This document shows, in pieces, positions 53,327 to 60,327 of a DNA stretch of 64,000 bases (the first letter of the stretch is position 1; the number at the start of each line of letters is the position of its first letter). The stretch is taken from the NCBI GenBank assembly GCA_905214425.1, contig CAJMLY010000004.1:88555-152554 (forward strand), read 5' to 3'. The notes beneath the pieces were generated by a model. It was not told where the DNA came from. It did no database searches and saw nothing but the letters and a program-made list of their open reading frames with translations. The stretch comes from an uncultured bacterium. Lineage in GTDB: Bacteria; Actinomycetota; Coriobacteriia; Coriobacteriales; Coriobacteriaceae. A program made the translations under genes and the position numbers.

Positions 53327-54814
53327 ATGGGTAGCGAAAAAGAGAGCAATAAGACTTTACGCATTTGTGGAAGCGGGTCGGTCAGGAAGAACAAGGGGAG
53401 GTGGCAGGCCGTCGTTAGCCTCATCGACGAGGAGACGGGGGAACGCACGCAGAGGACGAGGAACACGGGCATCGCATGCCTCAGCGATAGCACCCGCGGC
53501 AAGAAGGCGGCGCTGGATGCCTTGGCGGAGTTCAGGAGTGATATCGAGGCTGAGCTCGCCGAGGCCGAGGGCTTGAGGGTCGCAGCCGAGGAGCGGCAGG
53601 CGCAGCTCGAGGCGGACGAGTACGCGCTTCTTCCCTTGGGGGTCGCGCTCGAGAAATTCATCGACTTCTGCTTGCAGATGAACCGAATCACCCCGACCAC
53701 GCGCGATGACTACCATTTCAGCGCCCTGCACATCGAGCGCGACGAGCTGGGGGCGATTCCCGTGAACGAGGTCACGACCGACGACATCAACGCATGGTCT
53801 GCGCGGAGGATCGCGCTCGGTTGCGCCCCCGATACGCTCAACAAGGCGTTTAAATTGGGAAAGCGCCTCTATACGGTGCTTGTCAAGAGAAGCAACGACA
53901 CCATTGGCAAGAACCCGTTCGACGGTGCCTTGGCCCCGCGCATCATCGGACGGCCGCGCAACGCGCTCAGGTCGGACCTCGTGCCGAAACTCAACTCCAT
54001 CTGCTCCATGATGCCCGACTCGCGCTTCAAGCGGGCGGTCGTGCTCGCCCTGCACACCGGCATGCGCATCGGCGAGGTCTGCGGGCTTCGGTGGTGCGAC
54101 GTGGATTTCGAGGCGGGGCTGATCTCGGTCAGGCACTCGGTGGCGTATGCGAAGGGGATGGGCTCGTTCATCAAGGACACCAAGACCCATGATTGCAGGG
54201 CCATCCCCATCGACCCGGTGGGTCTTCTCCCCTTCTTGAAGGAGATTCACGGCATAGACCTCGATAAGCTGCGCTCGCGCGGTCTGGCGGGCTCGACCGA
54301 AATCGGGGACTGCTATATCCTGTCTGAGCCGGGCGCGTCCTTCGCGACGACCAGCTACGTGCGCCGCGCGTTCAAGACGTTCTCGGAGACCAACGGACTC
54401 ATGGGCACCAACGACGAGCTGATCACGTTCCATGGCCTTCGCCATACGTTCGCAACGCAGTGGATCCGCCAGGGCGGCGATATCAAGGCGCTCCAATCAA
54501 TCCTAGGGCACAAGGACGCCATGGTGACGCTCAACGTCTACGCCGACATCGAGCCGATCTCCAAAATCCATAACATGCTGCGCGTCTCGCCATGCCTTTG
54601 GCGCGGCTACCTCGGGCTTCGGGTCGATCCGGGTCCCATGTTCCAACAGCGCATCCAGGAGGCCGTCGAGACGCTCCAAGCGTTCGGGTACGGCATCACT
54701 GAGCCGGACGACCGCAATATCGTCATCCGCGACGTGAAGACAATCAGCCGGCTCTACCCCACCGAGTACGCCGCCGTGCTGGGGGCGATCCCGACCGAGG
54801 CCACAGTGGTCTGA
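53327..54814 (+). CDS. int: Tyrosine-type site-specific integrase
   Basis: 495 residues. An N-terminal AP2-like DNA-binding region, a SAM-like core-binding domain (near 100-190) and the catalytic domain: Arg in LHTGMRIGEVCGLRW (near 248), H-x-x-R in HGLRHTFATQW (near 370), His in LGHKDAMVT and Tyr405 (LNVYADI). Longer than the usual 380-420 by an 80-residue C-terminal extension of unknown role. It begins 249 bases from the tRNA-Pro core. GGGAGC precedes the ATG. Confidence 0.93.
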   Translation: MGSEKESNKTLRICGSGSVRKNKGRWQAVVSLIDEETGERTQRTRNTGIACLSDSTRGKKAALDALAEFRSDIEAELAEAEGLRVAAEERQAQLEADEYALLPLGVALEKFIDFCLQMNRITPTTRDDYHFSALHIERDELGAIPVNEVTTDDINAWSARRIALGCAPDTLNKAFKLGKRLYTVLVKRSNDTIGKNPFDGALAPRIIGRPRNALRSDLVPKLNSICSMMPDSRFKRAVVLALHTGMRIGEVCGLRWCDVDFEAGLISVRHSVAYAKGMGSFIKDTKTHDCRAIPIDPVGLLPFLKEIHGIDLDKLRSRGLAGSTEIGDCYILSEPGASFATTSYVRRAFKTFSETNGLMGTNDELITFHGLRHTFATQWIRQGGDIKALQSILGHKDAMVTLNVYADIEPISKIHNMLRVSPCLWRGYLGLRVDPGPMFQQRIQEAVETLQAFGYGITEPDDRNIVIRDVKTISRLYPTEYAAVLGAIPTEATVV

Positions 54815-54854
54815 TAGAAGTTGCAACGCCTTTTGAGCGGGGCATTACTTAGCG

Positions 54855-54890
54855 AAGGGCATCCCCTACCTAACAGTTGGGGATGCCCTT
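54855..54890. terminator. Bidirectional terminator between int and the HTH gene
   Basis: Perfect 12-bp stem AAGGGCATCCCC/GGGGATGCCCTT with a 12-base loop between two convergent genes. Confidence 0.8.
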
Positions 54891-54906
54891 CGATTTCAGT
54901 CTGGAA

Positions 54907-55341
54907 TCAGCGGACGGAGTCAAGTGGTGCGGTTTCGTCATCGGGATAGCGGAACTCGACTTGGATGCCCATGCGCTCCAGCTCGCGGGCGATGGCGCGG
55001 GAGGTCGCATTTGCCTGACCGTAGGGGCCTGCGTTCCGCCCGCACTCGTCATAGGCGGCTTGGTCCCTGAAGTAGGTTATCGGCACAACAATCGGGCTTT
55101 CGGCAAATACCTCGGCGTGCTTCTCGATTACGGAGCGGGCGTATGCCACCTGCTGAGCCTGGATATCGGCGGCACGGTCGAGGTATTCCCATGCGGCATC
55201 GGAGATGCGGTATCTCGTCTGGCGAGGGTTCTCCCAGTTCTTGATTGTTTTCACATTGGCGTTGAGGGCATCCGCCACGTCCTGCTGGGTGAGCCCCAGC
55301 ATTTCGCGGCGGGCCCTGAAATCGGCTTTTCCCCTCGCCAT
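54907..55341 (-). CDS. XRE-type HTH protein, possible anti-CRISPR-associated (Aca2-like) regulator
   Basis: 144 residues. The N-terminal HTH (DFRARREMLGLTQQDVADALNANVKTIKNWE) is followed by helices and a C-terminal part (VPITYFRDQAAYDECGRNA ... SRAIARELERMGIQVEFRY). HTH plus a C-terminal dimerisation domain of this size resembles Aca2, a repressor that shuts off anti-CRISPR operons. It is the last gene of a three-gene operon, one base after the AcrVA2-like gene, and could bind the operator at 57309. The similarity is by eye. Confidence 0.6.
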   Translation of the reverse strand: MARGKADFRARREMLGLTQQDVADALNANVKTIKNWENPRQTRYRISDAAWEYLDRAADIQAQQVAYARSVIEKHAEVFAESPIVVPITYFRDQAAYDECGRNAGPYGQANATSRAIARELERMGIQVEFRYPDDETAPLDSVR

Positions 55342-55342
55342 C

Positions 55343-56401
55343 CTATTCGCCTGCCTCGGTCGAGTTCAGATGGACGGTCTCGGTAACCTCCCCCGCGCCC
55401 TGGTTGACGGGAATGGGCGGGATCCACTTGACCACCAGCTCGTCACCGAACTTGCCGTCCTCGCGGCCCTTGCGCTTTCCGGTCCAGAAGCTCTGCCAAT
55501 GGGCTCGGCGAACGTGAGGCGCCACGGTGCGCTCTCCTGTCCCCTGATGCGGAGCGTATCTGACTCGGCGTGCCGCGCCGATGGCGCTGCCAATCTTGGC
55601 TCCGAGCATACGGACGGTCTCGATGTTCGTGCGCTTGCCAACTTTCTGCCCCCTTGGGGTTTTCGGCGGCGTGTAGACAATCTCCGCGCCGTTCTCGGCA
55701 GAAAGTACGAAAAGTAGAAGGTTCAGTGAGGCCGTGGCGCAATAGCGCAGGCATGCCAGCTCCTCGGGGTCGGTGATTTTGTTATTTGCCATCGCGCCAC
55801 CCGTCAGCTCATCGAGCACATCGTCGACGTCGGCAATATGCGCCAAGCACGTCTCGAGCGTAGCACCGTCCTCGATTACCAAGGACATGCGCGACCGCGT
55901 CCCATCGTCCATGAGGTAGACGAACGTCATGTCGAGTTCGCCCATGAGGTCGCGGTCCAAGTAGGCGAAAAAGCCATCTGCCCAGCGCTTGGTGGTCTGG
56001 CAGCTCACCGGCACATGTGCATCGACATAGATAATCGGATACGGCATGCGATGAAGCAGTTCTACCGGCAGGTCTCCGTCTAGTTCCTGCTCGACCAGCG
56101 TGTCGGACACCGTGCGGTCAATCTTGTAGACCTGCCTGCATGCGTGCCACCTCGCAATCCAAGGGAGGTCATCGGACATGACCCATCGACCGTCAACGGT
56201 CGATGCCGTATCGGTCAGGTCAATCGGCATTCCGGTCTTCGCGGAGCATGCGTCGAGCATATCAAGCGCCATCTCGAGACAGTTCCTATCGCCTGAGTTC
56301 ATCTGGGGGTACGGAGTGACGAGCTTGGGCAGCTGCGGATAGAAACCGGTCAAGCGGTCGTATTCCTTAGATGCCCGAGAAAGCGGGTAGCGCTTTGCCA
56401 T
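55343..56401 (-). CDS. AcrVA2-like protein (candidate anti-CRISPR)
   Basis: 352 residues; AcrVA2 of Moraxella has about 320. Segments that line up with AcrVA2 from memory: MPYPIIYVDAHV against its LPDWCVYVD, a DVDDVLDELTGG/helical LRYCATASLNLLLFVL region against its LIKGLLPYLLWL, an I-R-GS-IGAARR stretch, and a C-terminal APHVRRAHWQSFWTGK ... VKWIPPIPVN against RPHIRRGHWHGYWQG ... VRWQPAVFVN. AcrVA2 blocks Cas12a synthesis. Homologues exist in elements without Cas12a hosts, so the target here is open. AGAAAGGCTTAAGACC precedes the ATG. Confidence 0.6.
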   Translation of the reverse strand: MAKRYPLSRASKEYDRLTGFYPQLPKLVTPYPQMNSGDRNCLEMALDMLDACSAKTGMPIDLTDTASTVDGRWVMSDDLPWIARWHACRQVYKIDRTVSDTLVEQELDGDLPVELLHRMPYPIIYVDAHVPVSCQTTKRWADGFFAYLDRDLMGELDMTFVYLMDDGTRSRMSLVIEDGATLETCLAHIADVDDVLDELTGGAMANNKITDPEELACLRYCATASLNLLLFVLSAENGAEIVYTPPKTPRGQKVGKRTNIETVRMLGAKIGSAIGAARRVRYAPHQGTGERTVAPHVRRAHWQSFWTGKRKGREDGKFGDELVVKWIPPIPVNQGAGEVTETVHLNSTEAGE

Positions 56402-56472
56402 GGTCTTAAGCCTTTCTCAATGACGGGTGCGACCATGCGACCGCGCCCGTTTCAAAATGTTCCAGCCGAGCG

Positions 56473-57249
56473 TTAGCACTCGGCGGCGAATAGCTTGTAA
56501 ATAATCTGGTCGAACTCGTCATCACTCTGCCAGTCCTGCCACCACTCGCTGCGCACCTCTTCGAGCACTTCCTTGAGCTGGGCGGCGTTCTTGAGGTCGA
56601 AATCATAGAAAGCGGCGGGAAGCCAGACGCTGCCGCCGTTGTCGGTGTACGCGCTGAAATTGCCGAAAGCGGAAAGCTCGAAGCGGTAGAGTCCGTAGCA
56701 CTTGCCATCGATCTCGACGTCATCGACCCACTTGTACTCGCCGGTGATGTAGCTCGGGAGCTGACACTTGCAGCGGTCTGCCTTGTCGGCCAGTTCGCGC
56801 AGCTTGGGCATGCGGTCGAGCGGGTCCACAGTCTCGATGGTATCCTCGTCAACTATATCTCCGTCCTCGTCGAGCTGCGTCTCACAGACCTCGAAGACAT
56901 TGCGGGAAATGCCGTTCTTGCAGACCTCGACCTTTCCCGTGTCGCGTACGTCTGCGGCGTACTTGCGGGCGATGCGGAGGGCCTCGTCCCTGTCGTTACC
57001 CACGTACCACAAAACGGCGTCGCGGTAGGGGTTGAGGTCGACGTCGTTGCAGGCGCCCTTGTAAATAACCTCGCGGCTGCTTACGGTATACGTCTTATCG
57101 TCGGCGGCATTCATGGGCGCTTTCGGCCTGCCGTCGATGGGCTTGCCGAGCTCCCAGCCGGAGAAATCACCGGATTCGTACTTCTCGCAGTCGACCTCGA
57201 CCTGCTCGACGGTCGTGCCGAACATCTTGCAAAGCTCGCTGTCGTTCAT
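56473..57249 (-). CDS. Acidic protein of unknown function, first gene of the acr-like operon
   Basis: 258 residues, markedly acidic, with an N-terminal MNDSELCKMFGTTVEQVEVDCEKYESGDFSGWELGKPIDGRPK (two parts) that resembles the leader region of small antitoxin-like proteins, and a C-terminal DDEFDQIIYKLFAAEC. A pair of cysteines (CKC) sits near residue 163. No family is recognised. AAGGGGAAA precedes the ATG. Being first in an operon with AcrVA2-like and Aca2-like genes, it may be another anti-defence protein; that is guesswork from context. Confidence 0.6.
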   Translation of the reverse strand: MNDSELCKMFGTTVEQVEVDCEKYESGDFSGWELGKPIDGRPKAPMNAADDKTYTVSSREVIYKGACNDVDLNPYRDAVLWYVGNDRDEALRIARKYAADVRDTGKVEVCKNGISRNVFEVCETQLDEDGDIVDEDTIETVDPLDRMPKLRELADKADRCKCQLPSYITGEYKWVDDVEIDGKCYGLYRFELSAFGNFSAYTDNGGSVWLPAAFYDFDLKNAAQLKEVLEEVRSEWWQDWQSDDEFDQIIYKLFAAEC

Positions 57250-57304
57250 GACGCTTTCCCCTTTTCGGTTTGCGGGTTAGACCCGCGCCTTGTTGTTGGT
57301 TATA

Positions 57305-57333
57305 AGTATACCCCCAAAGGGGGTACGTTGCAA
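57305..57333 (-). promoter_or_regulatory. Promoter of the acr-like operon with operator in the spacer
   Basis: On the minus strand TTGCAA (57333-57328) and TATACT (57310-57305) are exactly 17 bases apart. A palindrome TACCCCC-AAA-GGGGGTA (57309-57325) fills the spacer and touches the -10 box. The first gene starts 56 bases downstream. A repressor dimer here would block the promoter, as Aca proteins do at acr promoters. Confidence 0.75.
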
Positions 57334-57514
57334 CAGGAAGTTTGGGCTGGATGGAGTTTATTTTGTTGGAATTGGCGGGTTGACCTGTGGTTCCCGTAGC
57401 GATCTATCAAAGAGAAAAGGAATAAGAAGAATAATAAGAAGAAAAAAGAATGAGATACAGGTAAACCTAAAGGCTCTCGATGTCAAAAGGATAATAACAA
57501 CTAGCTATCCTGCG

Positions 57515-57539
57515 GGGTGCCATTAAGGGCACCCTTTTG
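57515..57539 (+). terminator. Terminator upstream of pilin leader L2
   Basis: Stem GGGTGCC-(ATTAAG)-GGCACCC followed by TTTT. It faces rightward, so something upstream on plus, perhaps antisense to the acr promoter region, is terminated here. Confidence 0.65.
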
Positions 57540-57635
57540 TTGGACTAGATGCCTGCTAGATGCTTTGCGTGTAGCTCTGTAGGGGTGAAGCAGTGTAGTC
57601 CTGTAGGGGTGCGGTCCAGTACGTGCGAAGACACC

Positions 57636-57770
57636 TTGCCGCTGCGGCAAGACTGCCACAAAAATCTACGCCCGCCCCTACCCTTGGCTCGTATCTGCAA
57701 ACCCTGAGCGAAGGGAGCCGCAATATGCATGCAGCGGCATTTTCGCCTCGGGGGGGGGGTATCTCCTAGA
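57636..57770 (+). promoter_or_regulatory. Pilin leader (copy L2) with G10 tract
   Basis: Palindrome TTGCCGC-T-GCGGCAA (57636-57650), then CCCTGAGCGAAGGGAG, in which CCCT can pair with AGGG and mask the ribosome site AAGGGAG. Two overlapping ATGs follow (57725 and 57729) in different frames, then a run of ten G (57750-57759). The pilin is in frame with the second ATG at the present tract length. The same block order occurs at 49902. Confidence 0.7.
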
Positions 57771-58808
57771 GGTACTCTTCTCCAAGGACAATCAATCATC
57801 GAGTACGTATTGATCGCGGCTGTCATCGGTCTGGTGGTGGTATTCGCGGGACCGCAGGTCTCCGGTGCCATCCGCAACCAGTTCAACCTTGTCGGCAACA
57901 CGGTGAACGGCGGGGCCAGCGGTGGTACCGAAGGCGGTGGCGCATCTGGTGGCGGCGATACCGGCACGGCATCCGCGACCGTGCAGGCGGCGGTGGCCAA
58001 GGACGCGAAGGACTGGATACTCGACGAGCAGAAGGCCGTGGCCGAGGATATTGCGGCGAAGGGTGAGGCTTCGCCCGCCTACGCCAAGGCGAAGGCCGCG
58101 ATGGATGCGGGGACGAAATGGTCGATTAAGCTCACGAATGGCGAGACGCTCGAATACCGCATCATCGGTATCAATCACGATGACTTGGCCGATGGATCAG
58201 GAAAGGCTGGCCTGACGTTCCTTGCTACCTCCACGGGAATCAAATCCCGCGTGAACGCCACGAACACCAATGCCGGCGGCTGGGAGAGGTCTGAGCTCCG
58301 CGCAAAGATGAACTCCGGCGAGGTCTGGAACCTTATGTCCAACGATTTTCAGTCAAAGGTGAAGACTGTCAGGAAGCTCACGAACAACGTCGGTGGCGGC
58401 AGTGAGAACAAGAATGCCGCCGTGACGGCGACAGCCGACAAGCTGTTCCTGCTCAGCTATTCCGAGATCGTCCCAACTTCCTGCTGGGCATCTGACTACC
58501 CGGCACCCGACGCTCTCGACCCCGACACACCCGACCCCGAACCGGCACCCGACTATCCTCGGACTCCTTCCGACTACCCGTGGACTTCCTCCGAGGGTGC
58601 CCAGTACGAGGCTTTCAAAGGCAAGGTGACGAATAGCTTTTCGGGGAACTCTGCCATTGCCATTGGCAACCGTTGGTGGGAGCGCTCGGTGTCTGTGAGC
58701 CCGAACGACTATGACAGCTTTCTCAGTGTCGGCGCCGACGGCGATCCGACGGGCAAGTTCGACCTCGCGACGAACTTGTATTGCGTCTGCCCCGCTTGGT
58801 GTTTCTAG
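57729..58808 (+). CDS. Flp-type pilin/DUF6273 fusion protein, copy 2
   Basis: 359 residues. Leader of 20 residues ending in Gly, then QSIIEYVLIAAVIGLVVVF (Flp-type prepilin core), a Gly-rich linker, and the same DUF6273-like C-terminal region as copy 1 (WERSELRAKMNSGEVWNLM; WWERSV; CVCPAWCF). It has a Pro/Asp-rich insertion (PDALDPDTPDPEPAPDYP) absent from copy 1. The G10 tract lies in codons 8-11, so slippage would switch the protein off or change the start used. It lies inside the integrative element; copy 1 is outside. Confidence 0.75.
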   Translation: MQRHFRLGGGVSPRGTLLQGQSIIEYVLIAAVIGLVVVFAGPQVSGAIRNQFNLVGNTVNGGASGGTEGGGASGGGDTGTASATVQAAVAKDAKDWILDEQKAVAEDIAAKGEASPAYAKAKAAMDAGTKWSIKLTNGETLEYRIIGINHDDLADGSGKAGLTFLATSTGIKSRVNATNTNAGGWERSELRAKMNSGEVWNLMSNDFQSKVKTVRKLTNNVGGGSENKNAAVTATADKLFLLSYSEIVPTSCWASDYPAPDALDPDTPDPEPAPDYPRTPSDYPWTSSEGAQYEAFKGKVTNSFSGNSAIAIGNRWWERSVSVSPNDYDSFLSVGADGDPTGKFDLATNLYCVCPAWCF

Positions 58809-58829
58809 ATTTAGCAGGTGCTGCTAGTA

Positions 58830-58866
58830 AAGGGGCGTCCTCGTCTCTTGCGAGGGCGCCCCTTTT
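58830..58866 (+). terminator. Terminator after pilin copy 2
   Basis: Long stem AAGGGGCG-TCCTCG ... CGAGG-GCGCCCCTT, then TTCTC. It may also serve the convergent gene at 58882. Confidence 0.8.
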
Positions 58867-58881
58867 CTCTGGGCGGGCAAT

Positions 58882-59577
58882 CTAGGCGTTAGGGAACAAT
58901 GTTGTGATGATTTGTTCCTTGGAATACTTTGCGGTGTCGATTTCGCCCTCGTAGGGATCCATGTAGCCATACCGCCAGACAACTAGATCCCGACTTTCTG
59001 CCTCCTTCTCGCCGAGTTCAATCAGCTCAACAACGGACATATCGCTGCGGTCGCGGTCGGTATCTTTACCCGCCATCTCCCAGCCGAGTTGCAGGTCGCA
59101 TACCTCGTTCGGGCTCAGGAAGTCCATCCCAATTTCCTTGAGGTCAAGCGGGGACGTCCATTTGCGGTACGGGAGGGCATCGTACTGGAGGGCGACATTG
59201 ATGTATCCGAGCGGCTCGAAGATCTCGCGGAGGTCGCAGTACTGGAAGAGGACATCGCAATCGATGTCGGGGTCGCGCATGACCGCCGCTGCGAGCAGGT
59301 TCGCGTCCTCGGCGGTACCGATTTCATTGAGTGGGAGCCACTCGAAAGGCACGAAGCGACCGAGGTATTTCCATCCGCAGAGGCGCAGGGATTTCAGTTC
59401 GACCCCTTCGCGGGCGGCTTCGCGTTCGAGCTCGTTTTCTAGCTCGGCGGGTGTCATGGGCAGGTGGATTTCGGCGCCTGCACTCGGGTCGGCGCGGTAG
59501 GTCTCGAAAGACGCACCCTCGAGTGCGGTCACCCAGATGACAATCGCTGATTGGTCGGTCTTCTCGTTCTGCTCCAT
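58882..59577 (-). CDS. Acidic protein, possible ArdA-type antirestriction protein
   Basis: 231 residues, strongly acidic. Weak ArdA-like layout: an N-terminal beta stretch (IVIWVTALEGASFETY), PMTPAELENELE, then a domain with FVPFEWLPLNEIGTAEDANLLAAAV, recalling the 'ELN-LA' segment of ArdA domains. ArdA mimics B-form DNA and blocks type I restriction enzymes. The match is loose and family searches could overturn it. ATG at 59577 is preceded by GGAAGAGG. It is convergent with pilin copy 2. Confidence 0.5.
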   Translation of the reverse strand: MEQNEKTDQSAIVIWVTALEGASFETYRADPSAGAEIHLPMTPAELENELEREAAREGVELKSLRLCGWKYLGRFVPFEWLPLNEIGTAEDANLLAAAVMRDPDIDCDVLFQYCDLREIFEPLGYINVALQYDALPYRKWTSPLDLKEIGMDFLSPNEVCDLQLGWEMAGKDTDRDRSDMSVVELIELGEKEAESRDLVVWRYGYMDPYEGEIDTAKYSKEQIITTLFPNA

Positions 59578-59662
59578 TTGGCTTAACCTCTTCCTTGGAA
59601 GTTCTATTCGGTAAAAGTCTATCGCTGTCGCATCTGGTCGTCTAGATCTCGGGGAGAGAAAG

Positions 59663-60295
59663 ATGGGGAAAATAAGCCAAGGTGAGTTCCTCGGGCGGCT
59701 GCGGGAGCAAAACTCGCACTACGCCGCTGGGGAGTTCGAGGTACTCGGTGAATACGCAGGTATCAGTACTCCCCTCCCATGTCGCTGCCTTGTGTGCGGC
59801 AACGTATGGGACGGCAACCCCGACTCGATGCTGCGCCGGAACGCGCGATGCCCCAAATGCGGCCGGGTAGCTGCGGGCAAGTCATCGGGGAAATCGAGGA
59901 TGTTGACGCATGAGGCATTTGCCGAGCGGGCGGTGGCCTGCTGCCCTGATATCGAAATCACAGGCAGGTATGCGGGAGCCAACACGAGGCTGACCATCCG
60001 TTGCCGAACCTGCGGCTACACTTGGGATGCGTTTCCCGCGACGGTTCTGCGCTCCTGCTCATGCCCCTGCTGCACGAACAGGGTGGCGGTGGAGGGTGTC
60101 AACGACCTAGCGACCACGCATCCCCAAATCGCGGCGGAATGGAATCACGGACGCAATGGGGAACTGGAGCCCACCGATGTCGTTGCGGGTTCATCCAAAA
60201 GAGTCTGGTGGAAATGCCGGGATGGCCATGAGTGGCAGGCGGTCGTCTATCGGAGGAAGGCAGGCGGCGGGAACTGCCCCATCTGCGGAAAGTGA
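59663..60295 (+). CDS. DUF4379 zinc-ribbon protein
   Basis: 210 residues with three or four CxxC zinc-ribbon repeats: CLVCGNVWDGNPDSML ... CPKCG, CRTCGYTWDAFPATVL ... CPCC, and C-terminal NDLATTHPQIAAEWNHGRNGELEP ... VWWKCRDGHEW ... CPICGK (parts), which is the DUF4379 pattern. These proteins often occur in mobile elements, sometimes fused to nuclease domains; here no nuclease domain is visible. GGGGAGAGAAAG precedes the ATG. Function unknown. Confidence 0.8.
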   Translation: MGKISQGEFLGRLREQNSHYAAGEFEVLGEYAGISTPLPCRCLVCGNVWDGNPDSMLRRNARCPKCGRVAAGKSSGKSRMLTHEAFAERAVACCPDIEITGRYAGANTRLTIRCRTCGYTWDAFPATVLRSCSCPCCTNRVAVEGVNDLATTHPQIAAEWNHGRNGELEPTDVVAGSSKRVWWKCRDGHEWQAVVYRRKAGGGNCPICGK

Positions 60296-60298
60296 AGA

Positions 60299-60322
60299 GG
60301 AGGGTCCAAGCCCTCCCCTTTT
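60299..60322. terminator. Bidirectional terminator between the DUF4379 gene and the methyltransferase
   Basis: Stem GGAGGG/CCCTCC with a six-base loop followed by CCTTTT, between convergent genes. Confidence 0.65.
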
Positions 60323-60327
60323 GGTAT

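Larger units (their letters stand above)
57250..57728. other. Gap between the acr-like operon and pilin copy 2
   Basis: 479 bases: the acr-like promoter and operator, a purine-rich run near 57410-57460, a terminator at 57515, direct repeats of CTGTAGGGGTG (57579 and 57603), and the pilin leader from 57636. A 78-codon frame (57290-57526) ends in the terminator but has no family or start signal. Confidence 0.5.

Noticed and set aside
57290..57526. A 78-codon gene between the acr-like operon and the pilin leader
   Set aside because: It starts within the acr-like promoter region, has no family, and ends inside a terminator hairpin.
57636..57728. A cyclic di-GMP riboswitch in the pilin leader
   Set aside because: Pilin genes are often so controlled, but the conserved GEMM blocks (such as ACGCAAAGC) are missing.
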